11,449 nucleotides of DNA from Anaeromyces robustus (GCA_002104895.1 MCFG01000747.1:1-11449); one strand, 5' to 3'; shown: positions 1 through 11,449, counted from the stretch's first letter. Notes: generated by a model from the letters alone, not told the origin. Made by a program: numbers and translations.

Positions 1-79
1 AAAAAGAGAGAGAGAGAGAAAAAGAAAAAGAGAAAAAAGAAGAGAGAAAGAGAAAGAGAAAGAAAAGAAGGAAAAGAAA
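1..79. repeat. GA-rich polypurine tract
   Basis: The first 79 bases are purines almost without a break, built from irregular gaga and gaaaa steps, so the other strand is a polypyrimidine tract. Mirror-like purine runs of this kind can form triplex (H-DNA) structures, but nothing here shows that this one does. The window edge cuts it, so the full length is unknown. It is simple sequence, not coding. Confidence 0.85.
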
Positions 80-4198
<4,119 letters not shown>

Positions 4199-4804
4199 TA
4201 TAACGATATTTTAATGTATGAAGAATGAATATATATATTTATTATATAAAACTATTAATTATGAAATTTAGATTTACTTTTTATTCTTTTCTCTTTTTTT
4301 CCCTTTTGTTTATTTTTATTATATATATGTATTTTATTTTAAAAATAAAGCAAAAATAAAATCTTATTTAAAATAAACTAAAAATATTCAAGATCAAATA
4401 AATTTTACTTTTTTTTTTTTTTTTGAAAAAAAATAAAATATAGTAAAATTTTAATTTTTAATTATTATATTATTATTTGTTGTTTTGTATATTAAAATAA
4501 AATAGTAATAATTTTACTTATTTATTATATTATTTATTAAAATCATTATATTAAAAAATATTAAATTTATTTTAATTAAAAAAATATTCATAATAATAAT
4601 TAAGAATATATAATTTTAACAAATTTAATGTAAATAATATATTTTTTTAAATTAATAATTTATACTTAACAACACATTATTAATAATTATTAATTGCTTT
4701 TTATTATTTATATATTCAATTAATTATAACATAGATAAAGAATATATCAAATATTTTTTTATATATTCATTTTCATTATTAACAAAATTTATAATTTTTA
4801 AATA

Positions 4805-4916
4805 TAAAACATATACTATATTCAATGAAATATATTATTATTTGTTATAATTTTTGAATGTAAAACATATACTATATTCAATGATATATATTATTATTTG
4901 TTATAATTTTTGAATT
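4805..4916. repeat. 56-bp tandem duplication
   Basis: Two adjacent 56-bp copies (4805-4860 and 4861-4916) begin with taaaacatatactatattca and end with ataatttttgaat. They differ at only about two positions, so the duplication is recent. The unit is non-coding and AT-rich. Confidence 0.92.
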
Positions 4917-5079
4917 ATTACATATAATAATAATTTAAAATAAAGATTAAAAAATAAATATATATATTAAAGAAAAGATAGTTTAATCTCTCTTTTTTAT
5001 TATTATTATATATTATTTATACTTTGGAATAATATAAAATATAATAACATTTCAAACTATTATATGCGGTAATCAATAT

Positions 5080-5101
5080 AAAAAAAAAAAAAAAAAAAAA
5101 A
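5080..5101. repeat. A22 homopolymer
   Basis: A run of 22 A is followed by accgaggtagtcc and then, 25 bases further on, a T11 run at 5126-5136. The T run is a possible poly(A) tail for the minus-strand retrotransposon copy next to it, because a tail of that element would read as T on the plus strand. That link is only a guess: T and A runs are common throughout this window. Confidence 0.6.
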
Positions 5102-5757
5102 CCGAGGTAGTCCAAATTAAATGCCTTTTTTTTTTTAGACTAAGATTAATTTATTTATTTAAAATAATTAAATTAAACTTACATGTGAAATAAAAGAATA
5201 TACAATATATAAAAAATATAAAAGAAAATAATAAAATTTATTACAGTATTAATCAAATTTATAAATATTAAATAAGCAAAAAGGAAAGAAGTTAAACTTC
5301 TAACCTCACCCATTTAACGAATGACATACCATTAAAAAATTGTGTAAGAATAAATTCCATGTCTTATTTTTTCGACGTCGACGCCCTTGAAGCCGCCAAG
5401 ATGTTCTTATTATTATGTATACCAATTTGAGAAGAATTCGAAAGGATATATTTACAATTTGGTATAATAACAGTAAGAAAATGAAACAAACCCACAATAA
5501 CCAGAACAGGAGACTCTGATGAACTTTTGATAAAGTAATTCATGCTAATGTCTCCGTTCCATATCAATATTTAGTTTTTCAAATCCATAATTCTCATTAA
5601 GGAAAGCGTTAAGCATCAAATAATATATATTATTTTTACAATCTTCGTCCAAGTCCATAGAAATTTCCAGTAATTTATCTTCAATAGTTCAGGGAAACTT
5701 CAAGAATAAGTCATCAGTATGATTAAGAATTGCATTTCTATCCTGTTCAAAGGCCTT

Positions 5758-5814
5758 ACAATTGAATATCCAATGAGAAAAACTTTACGTTTTTTCACCA
5801 CAGCAAGGGCAGCA
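5758..5814 (-). other. CCHC-type zinc-binding remnant in the LINE C-terminus
   Basis: The minus strand reads CCPCCGEKT, a stop (TAA at 5787-5785), then SFSHWIFNCKAFEQDR. The spacing C-x2-C ... H-x4-C matches the zinc-finger-like motif that follows the reverse transcriptase in many LINEs. All four ligands survive despite the stop. This is the best single marker that the island is a non-LTR element rather than another reverse-transcriptase family. Confidence 0.7.
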
Positions 5815-6622
5815 CGTAGGAAAGTTTTCAAGTGTAGACTTATTTTTAAGTAGAAACTCATAGTTAAATTGAAAACCGCTGCGTATTCTCATAATCAGAA
5901 GAACCCAAGTTGGAATTAGGGATATGATAGAGCAAGATCCTGTATATTTTGAAAGGTCCATATTTATAATACCTTGTATATAGATGCTCTATTAGCTGGA
6001 TTTTTCGTCAGTACATCTCTCGTTAAATACTTATCAGTAATTTTCTTTATTACCTTTTAATTTCTTCTTTAAGGTACGATATTCTTTAGTCCATGAATAA
6101 TAATAAAGTATAGTAGGAATATTTGTAATTAGTTCTTTAATAATTCATGAAGATTTCCCCATTTATAGAAACAACAAATTTGAGCTATAACACAAATCGC
6201 TAAAATTAACGAGATATGGAATAGGTGCAAGTGTTAGGTTAATAGATTTATGTCCAAAACTCCAAAATAATCCTCTATTGAATATAGATTGGGCTTTTTT
6301 GGTTTTAATCTTGTTATAACCTAAAAAGGGAGAGTAGTAATTTAAAATATCGATAATATGGGAATTCTTCATTTAAGAACCAATGGAATATTACGGTTAA
6401 GGAGAAAACGAGAGAATGAAATTATAGTCAGGTTAAGTTTTGAGTTAAAGTTAGAAATAATAAGTTTAAGGGAAAGAGAGTTATCAAAATAGGATACCAA
6501 GATATTTATAGGTGAAAATTTTTAGGAATTCTATTAATACCAAGAAAGAAGATCGGGTCAGAATAATTAGGAGGAAGAGAGAGTTTGGTATCAACAAATG
6601 TGCTACAATAGTTGTTAAATTA

Positions 6623-6808
6623 CCTAAAGGTCATTTCATTAGTATTAGTCCATTTGTGTACATAGGATAAAAGTGCTCTGAGTTTACTTTTAGTAGGATT
6701 AATAAGAATAATATCAAAGAGACCGCCACCACAGATTGAATCACCATATAAAATTCCATAGTTAGAACAATTATTCAAAATATCATAAATGAATGTTAAG
6801 TATTTGAA
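6623..6808 (-). pseudogene. LINE reverse transcriptase palm fragment with a damaged catalytic motif
   Basis: Sixty-two open codons from 6808 end at TAA 6622-6620. The strand that should carry the catalytic F/Y-A-D-D box reads GGGLF-DIILINP. Compared with the family pattern LFADDI, two residues are missing, which looks like an in-frame 6-nt deletion at about 6715/6716 that removes one catalytic aspartate. The following segment KSKLRALLSYVHKWTNTNEM is well kept. The frame upstream of 6808 is closed by TAA and passes into plain AT-rich DNA, marking the 5' truncation point. Confidence 0.7.
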
Positions 6809-6814
6809 TTAAAT

Positions 6815-6840
6815 ATAGATATAAGCCACATTATATCTAT
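6815..6840. repeat. 10-bp-arm inverted repeat at the LINE 5' truncation edge
   Basis: The sequence atagatataa, a 6-base gccaca loop and ttatatctat form a perfect hairpin with 10-bp arms. It sits about 7 bases past the last recognisable reverse transcriptase codon. Short AT-rich hairpins arise easily by chance in DNA of this composition, so function is doubtful. Confidence 0.6.
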
Positions 6841-6948
6841 TAAATAATAATTATTCAACATAACTTTATTTAATTTAATTTCAAAAAAAACACATGAATA
6901 TGATAAGGTAATTAAACAAAATAACTAAATTTTATAAAGAAGAAATTA

Positions 6949-6988
6949 TATAGGATATGATATTAAAAAAATAATATCATATCCTATA
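6949..6988. repeat. Perfect 17-bp inverted repeat with A6 loop
   Basis: The arm tataggatatgatatta at 6949-6965 is followed by six A and its exact reverse complement at 6972-6988. The arms contain a GG and a CC, so this is more than AT background. The shifted reading of the unrecognised minus-strand gene ends at TGA 6979-6977 inside it. It could be a 3' hairpin of that transcript, a recombination scar or a transposon end; nothing shown decides. Confidence 0.9.
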
Positions 6989-7682
6989 GAAAATGTTATC
7001 ATCAACACCTTTTAAAGTTTTTTTAACAACATTAATATTATTTTCATAAGATAAGAGAGTTAAGAAGCTACTATTTTTTTTCAACGCTGATTCTATCGAC
7101 ACTTAAATTATAGCCTAGATAAGTTAAATGATCAGCTAATAATTTATAATTTTTATCTACATCGATATATTCCTTGAATCTACTAAATATAACATATCTA
7201 ACATTTTCTATACCTAATTCTAATTCTCTACAAGAAGGATAATAATAGTTAATTTTATATCTATCAACACCAGGAATATTTAATATTTCATTTAAGTAAT
7301 CACTGTAACAAATTAATTTATCAAATAAGACATCAGTTATATCAACATCTTTGATACCAGAAACATAAATTTTAGAATTTATATCTAGAGAGAAAGATAT
7401 AGTAGGTTTATTTGTTTCTATTACTAGATTATCATTTATAATACTAACATTTCCATTTAATAATTCTAAATTTTTTATTAGAGCGAAATATTCAGAAACG
7501 TCAGAATGAACTATAATACGATGGATTAATTTAATATATATTTAATCATATGTATCCTAGTAAGCGTTATGTAAATAGAAATTATATGGCTAATATATAT
7601 ACTGATAAATAAAAGCATATGGAAATAACTCATTTCTTTTAACTTTAAATTTATAAACATAATTTGATAGATAAAGTAAAAA
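6977..7682 (-). pseudogene. Unrecognised broken protein-coding sequence with in-frame TAR codons
   Basis: I do not recognise this protein. The frame from 7541 to 7074 is open for 156 codons with coherent coding character (e.g. INYYYPSCRELELGIENVRY) but contains no Met, Trp or Gln. The same frame extends upstream to 7682 as readable protein (NELFPYAFIYQYIY, PYNFYLHNAY, DTYD) interrupted by TAG 7592-7590, TAG 7559-7557 and TAA 7544-7542. At the other end, an A8 run (7081-7074 on the minus strand) is followed by TAG TAG. A one-base shift there continues as NSSFLTLLSYENNINVVKKT and ends at TGA 6979-6977, giving about 235 codons in all. The simplest view is a decaying gene with CAG/CAA to TAG/TAA changes and one frameshift. 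The alternative is a source with TAR read as Gln. No start codon is visible, so the 5' end is missing or spliced. Confidence 0.6.
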
Positions 7683-7939
7683 TTAATATATCAATTATTA
7701 TTAAGAATAGTAAATATAAATATTAAAATGAAATTAATTATAAAATAAAATAACAAAAAAGATATAGGTATAACATAATATTATAAATATATTATAAATA
7801 TATATGAATATATTATGAATAATATAAGGAAAATGATCAATTGTTTTTAATATTTTGTGAAATTGATCTGAATTGTTATATTTAGTAAACATCATTTTAT
7901 AATAAATTATTACATTATATAAATAATATTCTGGGGAAT

Positions 7940-8052
7940 TGTGCATTTCGGCAATGTATTTCGTAAATGTATCGCGCATTAAAATAACGTATTATTAAAT
8001 GTATTATATTGTGGCTTATAAATTAAATTAATAAAAATTTATTATATTATTA
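7940..8052 (-). repeat. 113-bp dispersed repeat R, copy 1
   Basis: This copy matches 8536-8648 with only a few substitutions and 1-2 base indels. It contains unusually GC-rich words (gcatttcggcaatgta, atcgcgcatta, ttgtggctta) for this genome. Read on the minus strand it begins ATG and encodes MRDTFTKYIAEMHNS, followed by AT-rich sequence. The core tacattgccgaaatgc also occurs twice in the opposite orientation at 9167 and 9318. Confidence 0.88.
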
Positions 8053-8349
8053 ATGTTAAGATTTAAATTTATAACTTTATTTTATTAATCACGTGTAAAT
8101 AGTATATTTATGTTTTATTAACATTATTTATGTAAATATTCTTAAATTTATGTAATCATTATATTTTTTGTATTATACATTATTTTATGTAAAGTCATGT
8201 ATTCACATGATATATTCTATTTTATATTTTCACCTGACAATAATTTTATTCTTTGAAGAAGTTGTGTTTTTAATTCTTTCATATTAAATAAATGTATTAA
8301 TTATTAAATATATTAAATAAATAAATTATATAAACAAAATAAATTAACA
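8053..8349. other. AT-rich spacer between repeats, no gene seen
   Basis: This 297-bp stretch between repeat R copy 1 and the next repeated block contains several atgtaaat/tatgtaa-type words near 8090-8200 but no open frame worth reporting and no RNA gene. It is not duplicated elsewhere in the window as far as I can see. Confidence 0.6.
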
Positions 8350-8528
8350 ATTAAAATCAATATTTTATTTATTATTGATTTATGAAACCAATTTATTAGT
8401 GCATCTTCTTTTTATTAATATTTTCTTTTTTTTTTTTATTTAACTTATAAAATAAATAAAATATTAAGTGAAATTTAAAATTTATATTTATAATTCTTTA
8501 AATTATGAAATAAATAAGAAATGTTTTA
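8350..8528. repeat. Repeat block B, copy 1 (single 58-bp unit)
   Basis: The block starts attaaaatcaatattttatt, passes through ttagtgcatcttctttttatta and a T run, and ends with one 58-bp unit (8449-8506) followed by gaaataaataagaaatg. The same order recurs from 8645, where the 58-bp unit has expanded to five. Repeat R copy 2 lies directly between the two blocks. Confidence 0.88.
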
Positions 8529-8535
8529 AGGGAAG

Positions 8536-8648
8536 TGTGCATTTCGGCAATGTATTTTGTAAATGTATCGCGCATTAAAATAACGTATTATTTAAATGTA
8601 TTATATTGTGGCTTAAATTAAATTAATAAAAAATTTATTATATTATTA
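8536..8648 (-). repeat. 113-bp dispersed repeat R, copy 2
   Basis: Second copy of repeat R, same orientation as copy 1 and about 596 bp away. On the minus strand it again encodes MRDTFTKYIAEMH, and within that peptide the only difference from copy 1 is synonymous (ACG versus ACA for Thr). Downstream of the peptide the two copies diverge. Confidence 0.88.
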
Positions 8649-9038
8649 AAATCAATATTTTATTTATTATTGATTTATGAAACCCAATTTATTAGTGACA
8701 TCTTCTTTTTATTAATATTTCTTTTTTTTTTTTTTTTTTATTTAACTTATGAAATAAATAAAATATTAAGTGAAATTTAAAATTTATCTATAATTATTTA
8801 AATTATTAAATAAATAAAATATTAAGTGAAATTTAAAATTTATAAATTCTTTAAATATGAAATAAATAAAATATTAATGAAATTTAAAATTTATAAATTC
8901 TTTAAATTATGAAATAAAAAAATATTAAGTGAAATTTAAAATTTATAAATTCTTTAAATTATGAAATAAATAAAATATTAAGTGAAATTTAAAATTTATA
9001 TTTATAATTCTTTAAATTATGAAATAAATAAGAAATGC
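8645..9038. repeat. Repeat block B, copy 2 (expanded)
   Basis: This second copy of block B begins attaaaatcaatattttatt and shares the ttagtg(a)catcttcttttt segment with copy 1, then a longer T run, then the expanded tandem array at 8751-9020, and ends in gaaataaataagaaatg. The insertion of extra units explains the length difference from copy 1. Confidence 0.85.
8751..9020. repeat. Tandem array of five 52-58 bp units
   Basis: The units start at 8751, 8807, 8859, 8911 and 8963 with lengths 56, 52, 52, 52 and 58. The consensus is gaaataaataaaatattaag, then tgaaatttaaaattta, then aattctttaaattat. The three middle units are shorter and most alike. The outer ones resemble the single unit in block B copy 1, which is what an internal expansion by unequal exchange or slippage would leave. 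Confidence 0.93.
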
Positions 9039-9190
9039 TTTAATATACAAGTACTAGTAGTATATAAACTCTCTAAAAAATTTTTATATATATGTGCGTT
9101 AAAATATTTATATAATTTACAATATAAAATGTGGCGTAAAGGACATTCAATGCAAAAAATTTCATGTACATTGCCGAAATGCAACACTCA
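9039..9190 (+). repeat. Direct repeat D, copy 1 (about 152 bp)
   Basis: The copy starts tttaatatacaagtacta and runs through gtgcgttaaaatatttatat, aatgtggcgtaaaggac and ttcatgtacattgccgaaat. It is followed at once by copy 2. It carries the core tacattgccgaaatgc at 9167-9182, which is inverted relative to repeat R. An open frame (8982-9353) runs across both copies but reads the two in different relative frames, so it is not a clean two-repeat protein. Confidence 0.88.
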
Positions 9191-9194
9191 GTGT

Positions 9195-9345
9195 TTTAAT
9201 ATACAAGTACTAAACTCTCTTAAAAATTTTTTATATAAATGTGGCGTTAAAAATATTTATATAAATTTACAATATGAAATGTGGCGTAAAGGACCTGTAA
9301 ATGCAAAAAATTTCATGTACATTGCCGAAATGCTACACTCAGCCT
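9195..9345 (+). repeat. Direct repeat D, copy 2 (about 151 bp)
   Basis: Second copy of repeat D, offset about 156 bp at the start and 151 at the end because of small indels. It reads through aatgtggcgtaaaggac to core tacattgccgaaatgc at 9318-9333. The local frame encodes MWRKGPVNAKNFMYIAEMLH and ends with TAA at 9351-9353. The peptide YIAEM(L)H matches the minus-strand peptide YIAEMH of repeat R, suggesting that both derive from one coding sequence. I do not recognise the family. Confidence 0.88.
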
Positions 9346-9353
9346 TGGAATAA

Positions 9354-11143
9354 TAAACTAATAATTCGTAATAATTTGTAGTAATTTGTAATAATAATTT
9401 GTAATAATAATTCGTAAGTTTATAATTGTTATTAGTGATTCTACATTATCATATTTTTGAAATATAATAATTATTTATCTATTATCAAAAGAAAAGAGTT
9501 CAATTTATTTAATTATTGTTGATACTAATAAATAAATAATTGTTATTGCTATTTATTAAGAATAATAATTAGTTTATTTATCTATATCATGTTTAATTAT
9601 ACTTTTAATAATTATAATAATAATATCATCATCTTTTATTTTTATTTAAAGAATAATTTTTATTGTTTATGTATTCATCATTTTTGGTTTATTAAAGATA
9701 AAGGAAAAAAAATTTTAGTTTATACCAATGAAATTTGATATAAAAAAATTATTGATTAATGTTTATATTAATCCTAACCTATTACATTTTTTTCATATAT
9801 ATAATTTTACTTTTAATGAAAATAAACTTGATGTAATTAATTTGAAATAATAATCATTTTCTCTTTATATTTAAAGAAAAAGAAATAAAATAAAATATAT
9901 ATATAAAAAGTTCTTTTTTAAAATCAAAAAAAATAAATAATAATCCTTTTTTCATATAAAGTATATATAATATAAATATAATTAAATTATAGAGCTTCAA
10001 AATAACTTAATAAAAGAATATAAATATGAAAATTTATATAATAATTTTTGAGTTTAAATAAAAAAATTTCTTACATATATCTATATATATTGATTTTATT
10101 TTGATTAATTATCAAAATTATTTCTAAAAACTTCATGTATTTTCTTTTATTTTTTTGTTTTGGTTTATTTTAAATTAAGTAATATAATTCTTATTTATTA
10201 TTTTTATTTTTATTTATTTTTAGTTTTTTTATTTATTTTTATTATCATTCTTTTTTTTTTTTTTTTTTTTTTTTTAATCTCAATATGACATTTTAATATT
10301 GTTTAAACTTTAGTGGTTAGATTTAAACATACTAAGAATATTCTTTTTATCTTCAATTTCTTTAGTAGGAAAAATTAATTATAATAAATCAAGTATTTTA
10401 GTGTAAATAACCTTTTCATATTTCTTAAATAATTAATTAAAGTTTATCAAAATTTAATTTTCCTTTTATATCTATGCCCATATTAAATATAAACTTTTAT
10501 AATATTTTTATTTTTATTTAATGATAATATAATGTATTATAATTATTTAAGAAGAAGAAAAAATAATTTGAAAATATATAAACTTTTTAAAAAAATAAAA
10601 AGTTTTATTATTTTAAAGTTATTTTATAAATATTAATAATAATCTATAAAAAAAAATAATTGTAAATATAATAATAAAACAGCCAATAATTATTAGAGTT
10701 AACCATATTAATTAATTAAAAAATTATAAATATTATTAAATATTAAAAAAAAATTTTAAAAAAAGTTGACAAATTAAATATTTATTCCTTTTTTTTTTTT
10801 TATTTTTATTATATCGAATTTATTAATTCAATAATTTTTAATTATTACATATTTAACAAAATTATATACTTTTTTTTTTTTTTAAAAAAAAAAGAAAAAA
10901 TAAATTATATATTTTCATTTTTGAAATAATAAACAATAAAATAATTAATTTAAAATTTTTATTTTTCTGCTTTATAATAAAAAATTAAATTTGAAATTTG
11001 ATTTTTAAATTTTAGAATTTAAAAATTCATTGAAATTTTAGAATTTAAAGATTCATTGAATTTTTTTTTTTTAAAATTATAAAATTATAAAATTATTCTT
11101 CTTCTTATTATTTATTATAGATATTATATAGAAAAAGAAAAAA
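9354..11143. other. AT-rich intergenic DNA upstream of the hydrolase gene
   Basis: About 1.8 kb separates the repeat cluster from the hydrolase start. It begins with short gtaataatttgtaataa repetitions near 9362-9420, then holds T runs (for example near 10250-10275 and 10868-10882), TTTTTA steps near 10199-10245 and a 26-bp tandem duplication at 11007-11058. A pyrimidine-rich ttattatag near 11112-11120 could be a 5' UTR splice acceptor. No gene, RNA gene or distinct promoter can be supported. Confidence 0.65.
11007..11058. repeat. 26-bp tandem duplication
   Basis: Two adjacent 26-bp copies (11007-11032 and 11033-11058) read aaattttagaatttaaa, then a or g, then attcattg, with one visible difference. 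They lie about 85 bp upstream of the hydrolase ATG and so fall within its promoter or 5' UTR. Confidence 0.9.
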
Positions 11144-11449
11144 ATGTCAGAGAAAAAAACTGAATTTACCATTAAAGAAGATGGTTTTCATGGAAATTTA
11201 TTTGAATGTCAAAGTGAAAATAATCCTTATCCAAAAAAAATATTAATTATATGTTCTGGTTCTGATGGTGATTTTGAAAATTCTAAAAGTACAGCAAAAA
11301 AAAATATCAGATAAAGGAATTAATTCTCTTGCATTAGGTTATTTTAATATACCTGATGGTCCTTCCATATTAAAAGAAACTCCTATTGATTATATAGGAG
11401 AAGCAGCTAACTATTTAAAATCTATAGGTTATGAAAAAATAGGATTATG
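11144..11449 (+). CDS. BAAT/acyl-CoA thioesterase C-terminal-like alpha/beta hydrolase, partial, frameshifted
   Basis: The ATG at 11144 has A at -3. It opens MSEKKTEFTIKEDGFHGNLF, followed by KKILIICSGSDGDFENSKS, the first core strand and oxyanion-loop region of an alpha/beta hydrolase. The frame ends at TAA 11312-11314 after 56 codons. From the A9 run at 11296-11304 the +1 frame continues as ISDKGINSLALGYFNIPDGP, ETPIDYIGEAANYLKS and GYEKIGL to the window end. That order (ALGYFN, then ETPIDY..EAANYL, then KIGL just before the nucleophile elbow) fits the BAAT C-terminal/dienelactone-hydrolase-like group, known in bacteria and some eukaryotes. The nucleophile, Asp and His lie beyond the window. 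One A too many in the run, from sequencing or mutation, explains the break. The substrate cannot be told. Confidence 0.72.

Larger units (their letters stand above)
4199..5300. other. AT-rich region upstream of RPT3, without a gene
   Basis: About 1.1 kb separates the RPT3 start codon from the retrotransposon remnant. The RPT3 promoter and 5' UTR must lie at the low-coordinate end, but with TATA-like strings everywhere no promoter element can be chosen. The stretch holds a 56-bp tandem duplication, an A22 run and a T11 run, each noted separately. No open frame looks coding. Confidence 0.65.
5306..6808 (-). mobile_element. Decayed, 5'-truncated non-LTR retrotransposon (LINE) reverse transcriptase
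   Basis: A GC-richer island holds a reverse transcriptase reading broken over all three minus-strand frames. In order: FIYDILNNCSNYGILYGD then a palm-like GLFDIILINP and KSKLRALLSYVHKWTN (6808-6623, 62 open codons); YKYLGI and then FDNSLSLKLIISNFNSKLN in two further frames (about 6510-6380); an intact 69-codon piece containing YYSPFLGYNKIKTKKAQSIF (6372-6163); TNIPTILYYYSWTKEYRTLK (about 6130-6060); the zinc-finger-like CCPCCGEKT..SFSHWIFNC; then an acidic C-terminal part down to about 5306. The order from palm to thumb to CCHC tail is that of non-LTR elements. The fingers domain, the endonuclease and any ORF1 are missing, as expected for 5' truncation. It is clearly non-functional. The exact 3' end, tail and target-site duplication are not resolved. 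Confidence 0.82.

Noticed and set aside
5103-5112. gaggtagt, identical to a let-7 microRNA seed
   Set aside because: An 8-base match is expected by chance; there is no hairpin precursor, and the host is not an animal.
5306-5567. Two overlapping minus-strand open frames of 63 and 67 codons
   Set aside because: They are neighbouring-frame pieces of the decayed LINE C-terminal region, not separate genes.
6163-6372. 69-codon minus-strand frame as an independent small protein
   Set aside because: Its content (SIFNRGLFWSFG and similar) belongs to the LINE reverse transcriptase thumb region and continues from other frames; the ATG is incidental.
7578-7592. Tiny intron removing the first TAG in the unrecognised gene
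   Set aside because: The only GT...AG pair there would span about 13 nt, far below any workable intron size.
7734-7979. 81-codon minus-strand open frame starting MRDTFTKYIAEMH
   Set aside because: The first part is repeat R, and the rest is AT-rich sequence giving Ile/Tyr/Phe-rich peptide. The second copy of R is followed by different sequence, so the full frame is not conserved. The peptide itself is kept as a finding.
8982-9353. 123-codon plus-strand open frame as a real gene
   Set aside because: It starts inside the last tandem unit and crosses two copies of repeat D in different relative frames. Only the final segment looks like former coding sequence.

Overview
The window comes from an extremely AT-rich eukaryotic genome. 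Non-coding DNA is almost only A and T, with long homopolymers and (ATT)n microsatellites, while exons stand out as islands of more balanced composition. The only intact conserved gene is an intron-containing proteasome ATPase, Rpt3. It uses the standard code, keeps short G/C-containing exons, and has residues that agree with fungal Rpt3 (for example [15 protein letters not shown] and [10 protein letters not shown]). Together with a decayed non-LTR retrotransposon and a bacterial-looking alpha/beta hydrolase, this best fits an anaerobic gut fungus (Neocallimastigomycota). That assignment is inference; another AT-rich protist-like lineage cannot be excluded without a search.

Layout: 1-878 is simple-sequence DNA (a GA-rich purine tract and a 147-bp ATT run). 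879-4198 on the minus strand holds the complete RPT3 gene, which I rebuilt as six exons giving 406 residues. It includes a 22-nt micro-exon and a 30-nt last exon that carries the C-terminal HbYX motif. 4199-5300 is AT-rich upstream DNA with a 56-bp tandem duplication and an A22 run. About 5306-6808 on the minus strand is a 5'-truncated, multiply frameshifted LINE-type reverse transcriptase remnant with a damaged palm motif and a recognisable CCHC tail. 6949-7682 on the minus strand holds an unrecognised, broken reading frame: 156 open codons with no Met, Trp or Gln, preceded in the same frame by three TAG/TAA codons and ending inside a perfect 17-bp-arm inverted repeat. 7940-9345 is a nested cluster of duplicated and inverted repeats that seems to carry fragments of an old coding sequence. 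9354-11143 is AT-rich intergenic DNA. From 11144 on the plus strand a BAAT/acyl-CoA thioesterase-like hydrolase begins. It is frameshifted in an A9 run and runs off the window.

No operon-like logic links these genes. Rpt3 is a housekeeping component of the 19S proteasome cap, and the hydrolase is probably a separate metabolic gene. The 4.2-9.35 kb interval between them looks like a landing zone for mobile and repeated DNA. The most useful results are the rebuilt Rpt3 gene model, the unexplained stop-containing reading frame at 6977-7682, and the repeat cluster at 7940-9345.
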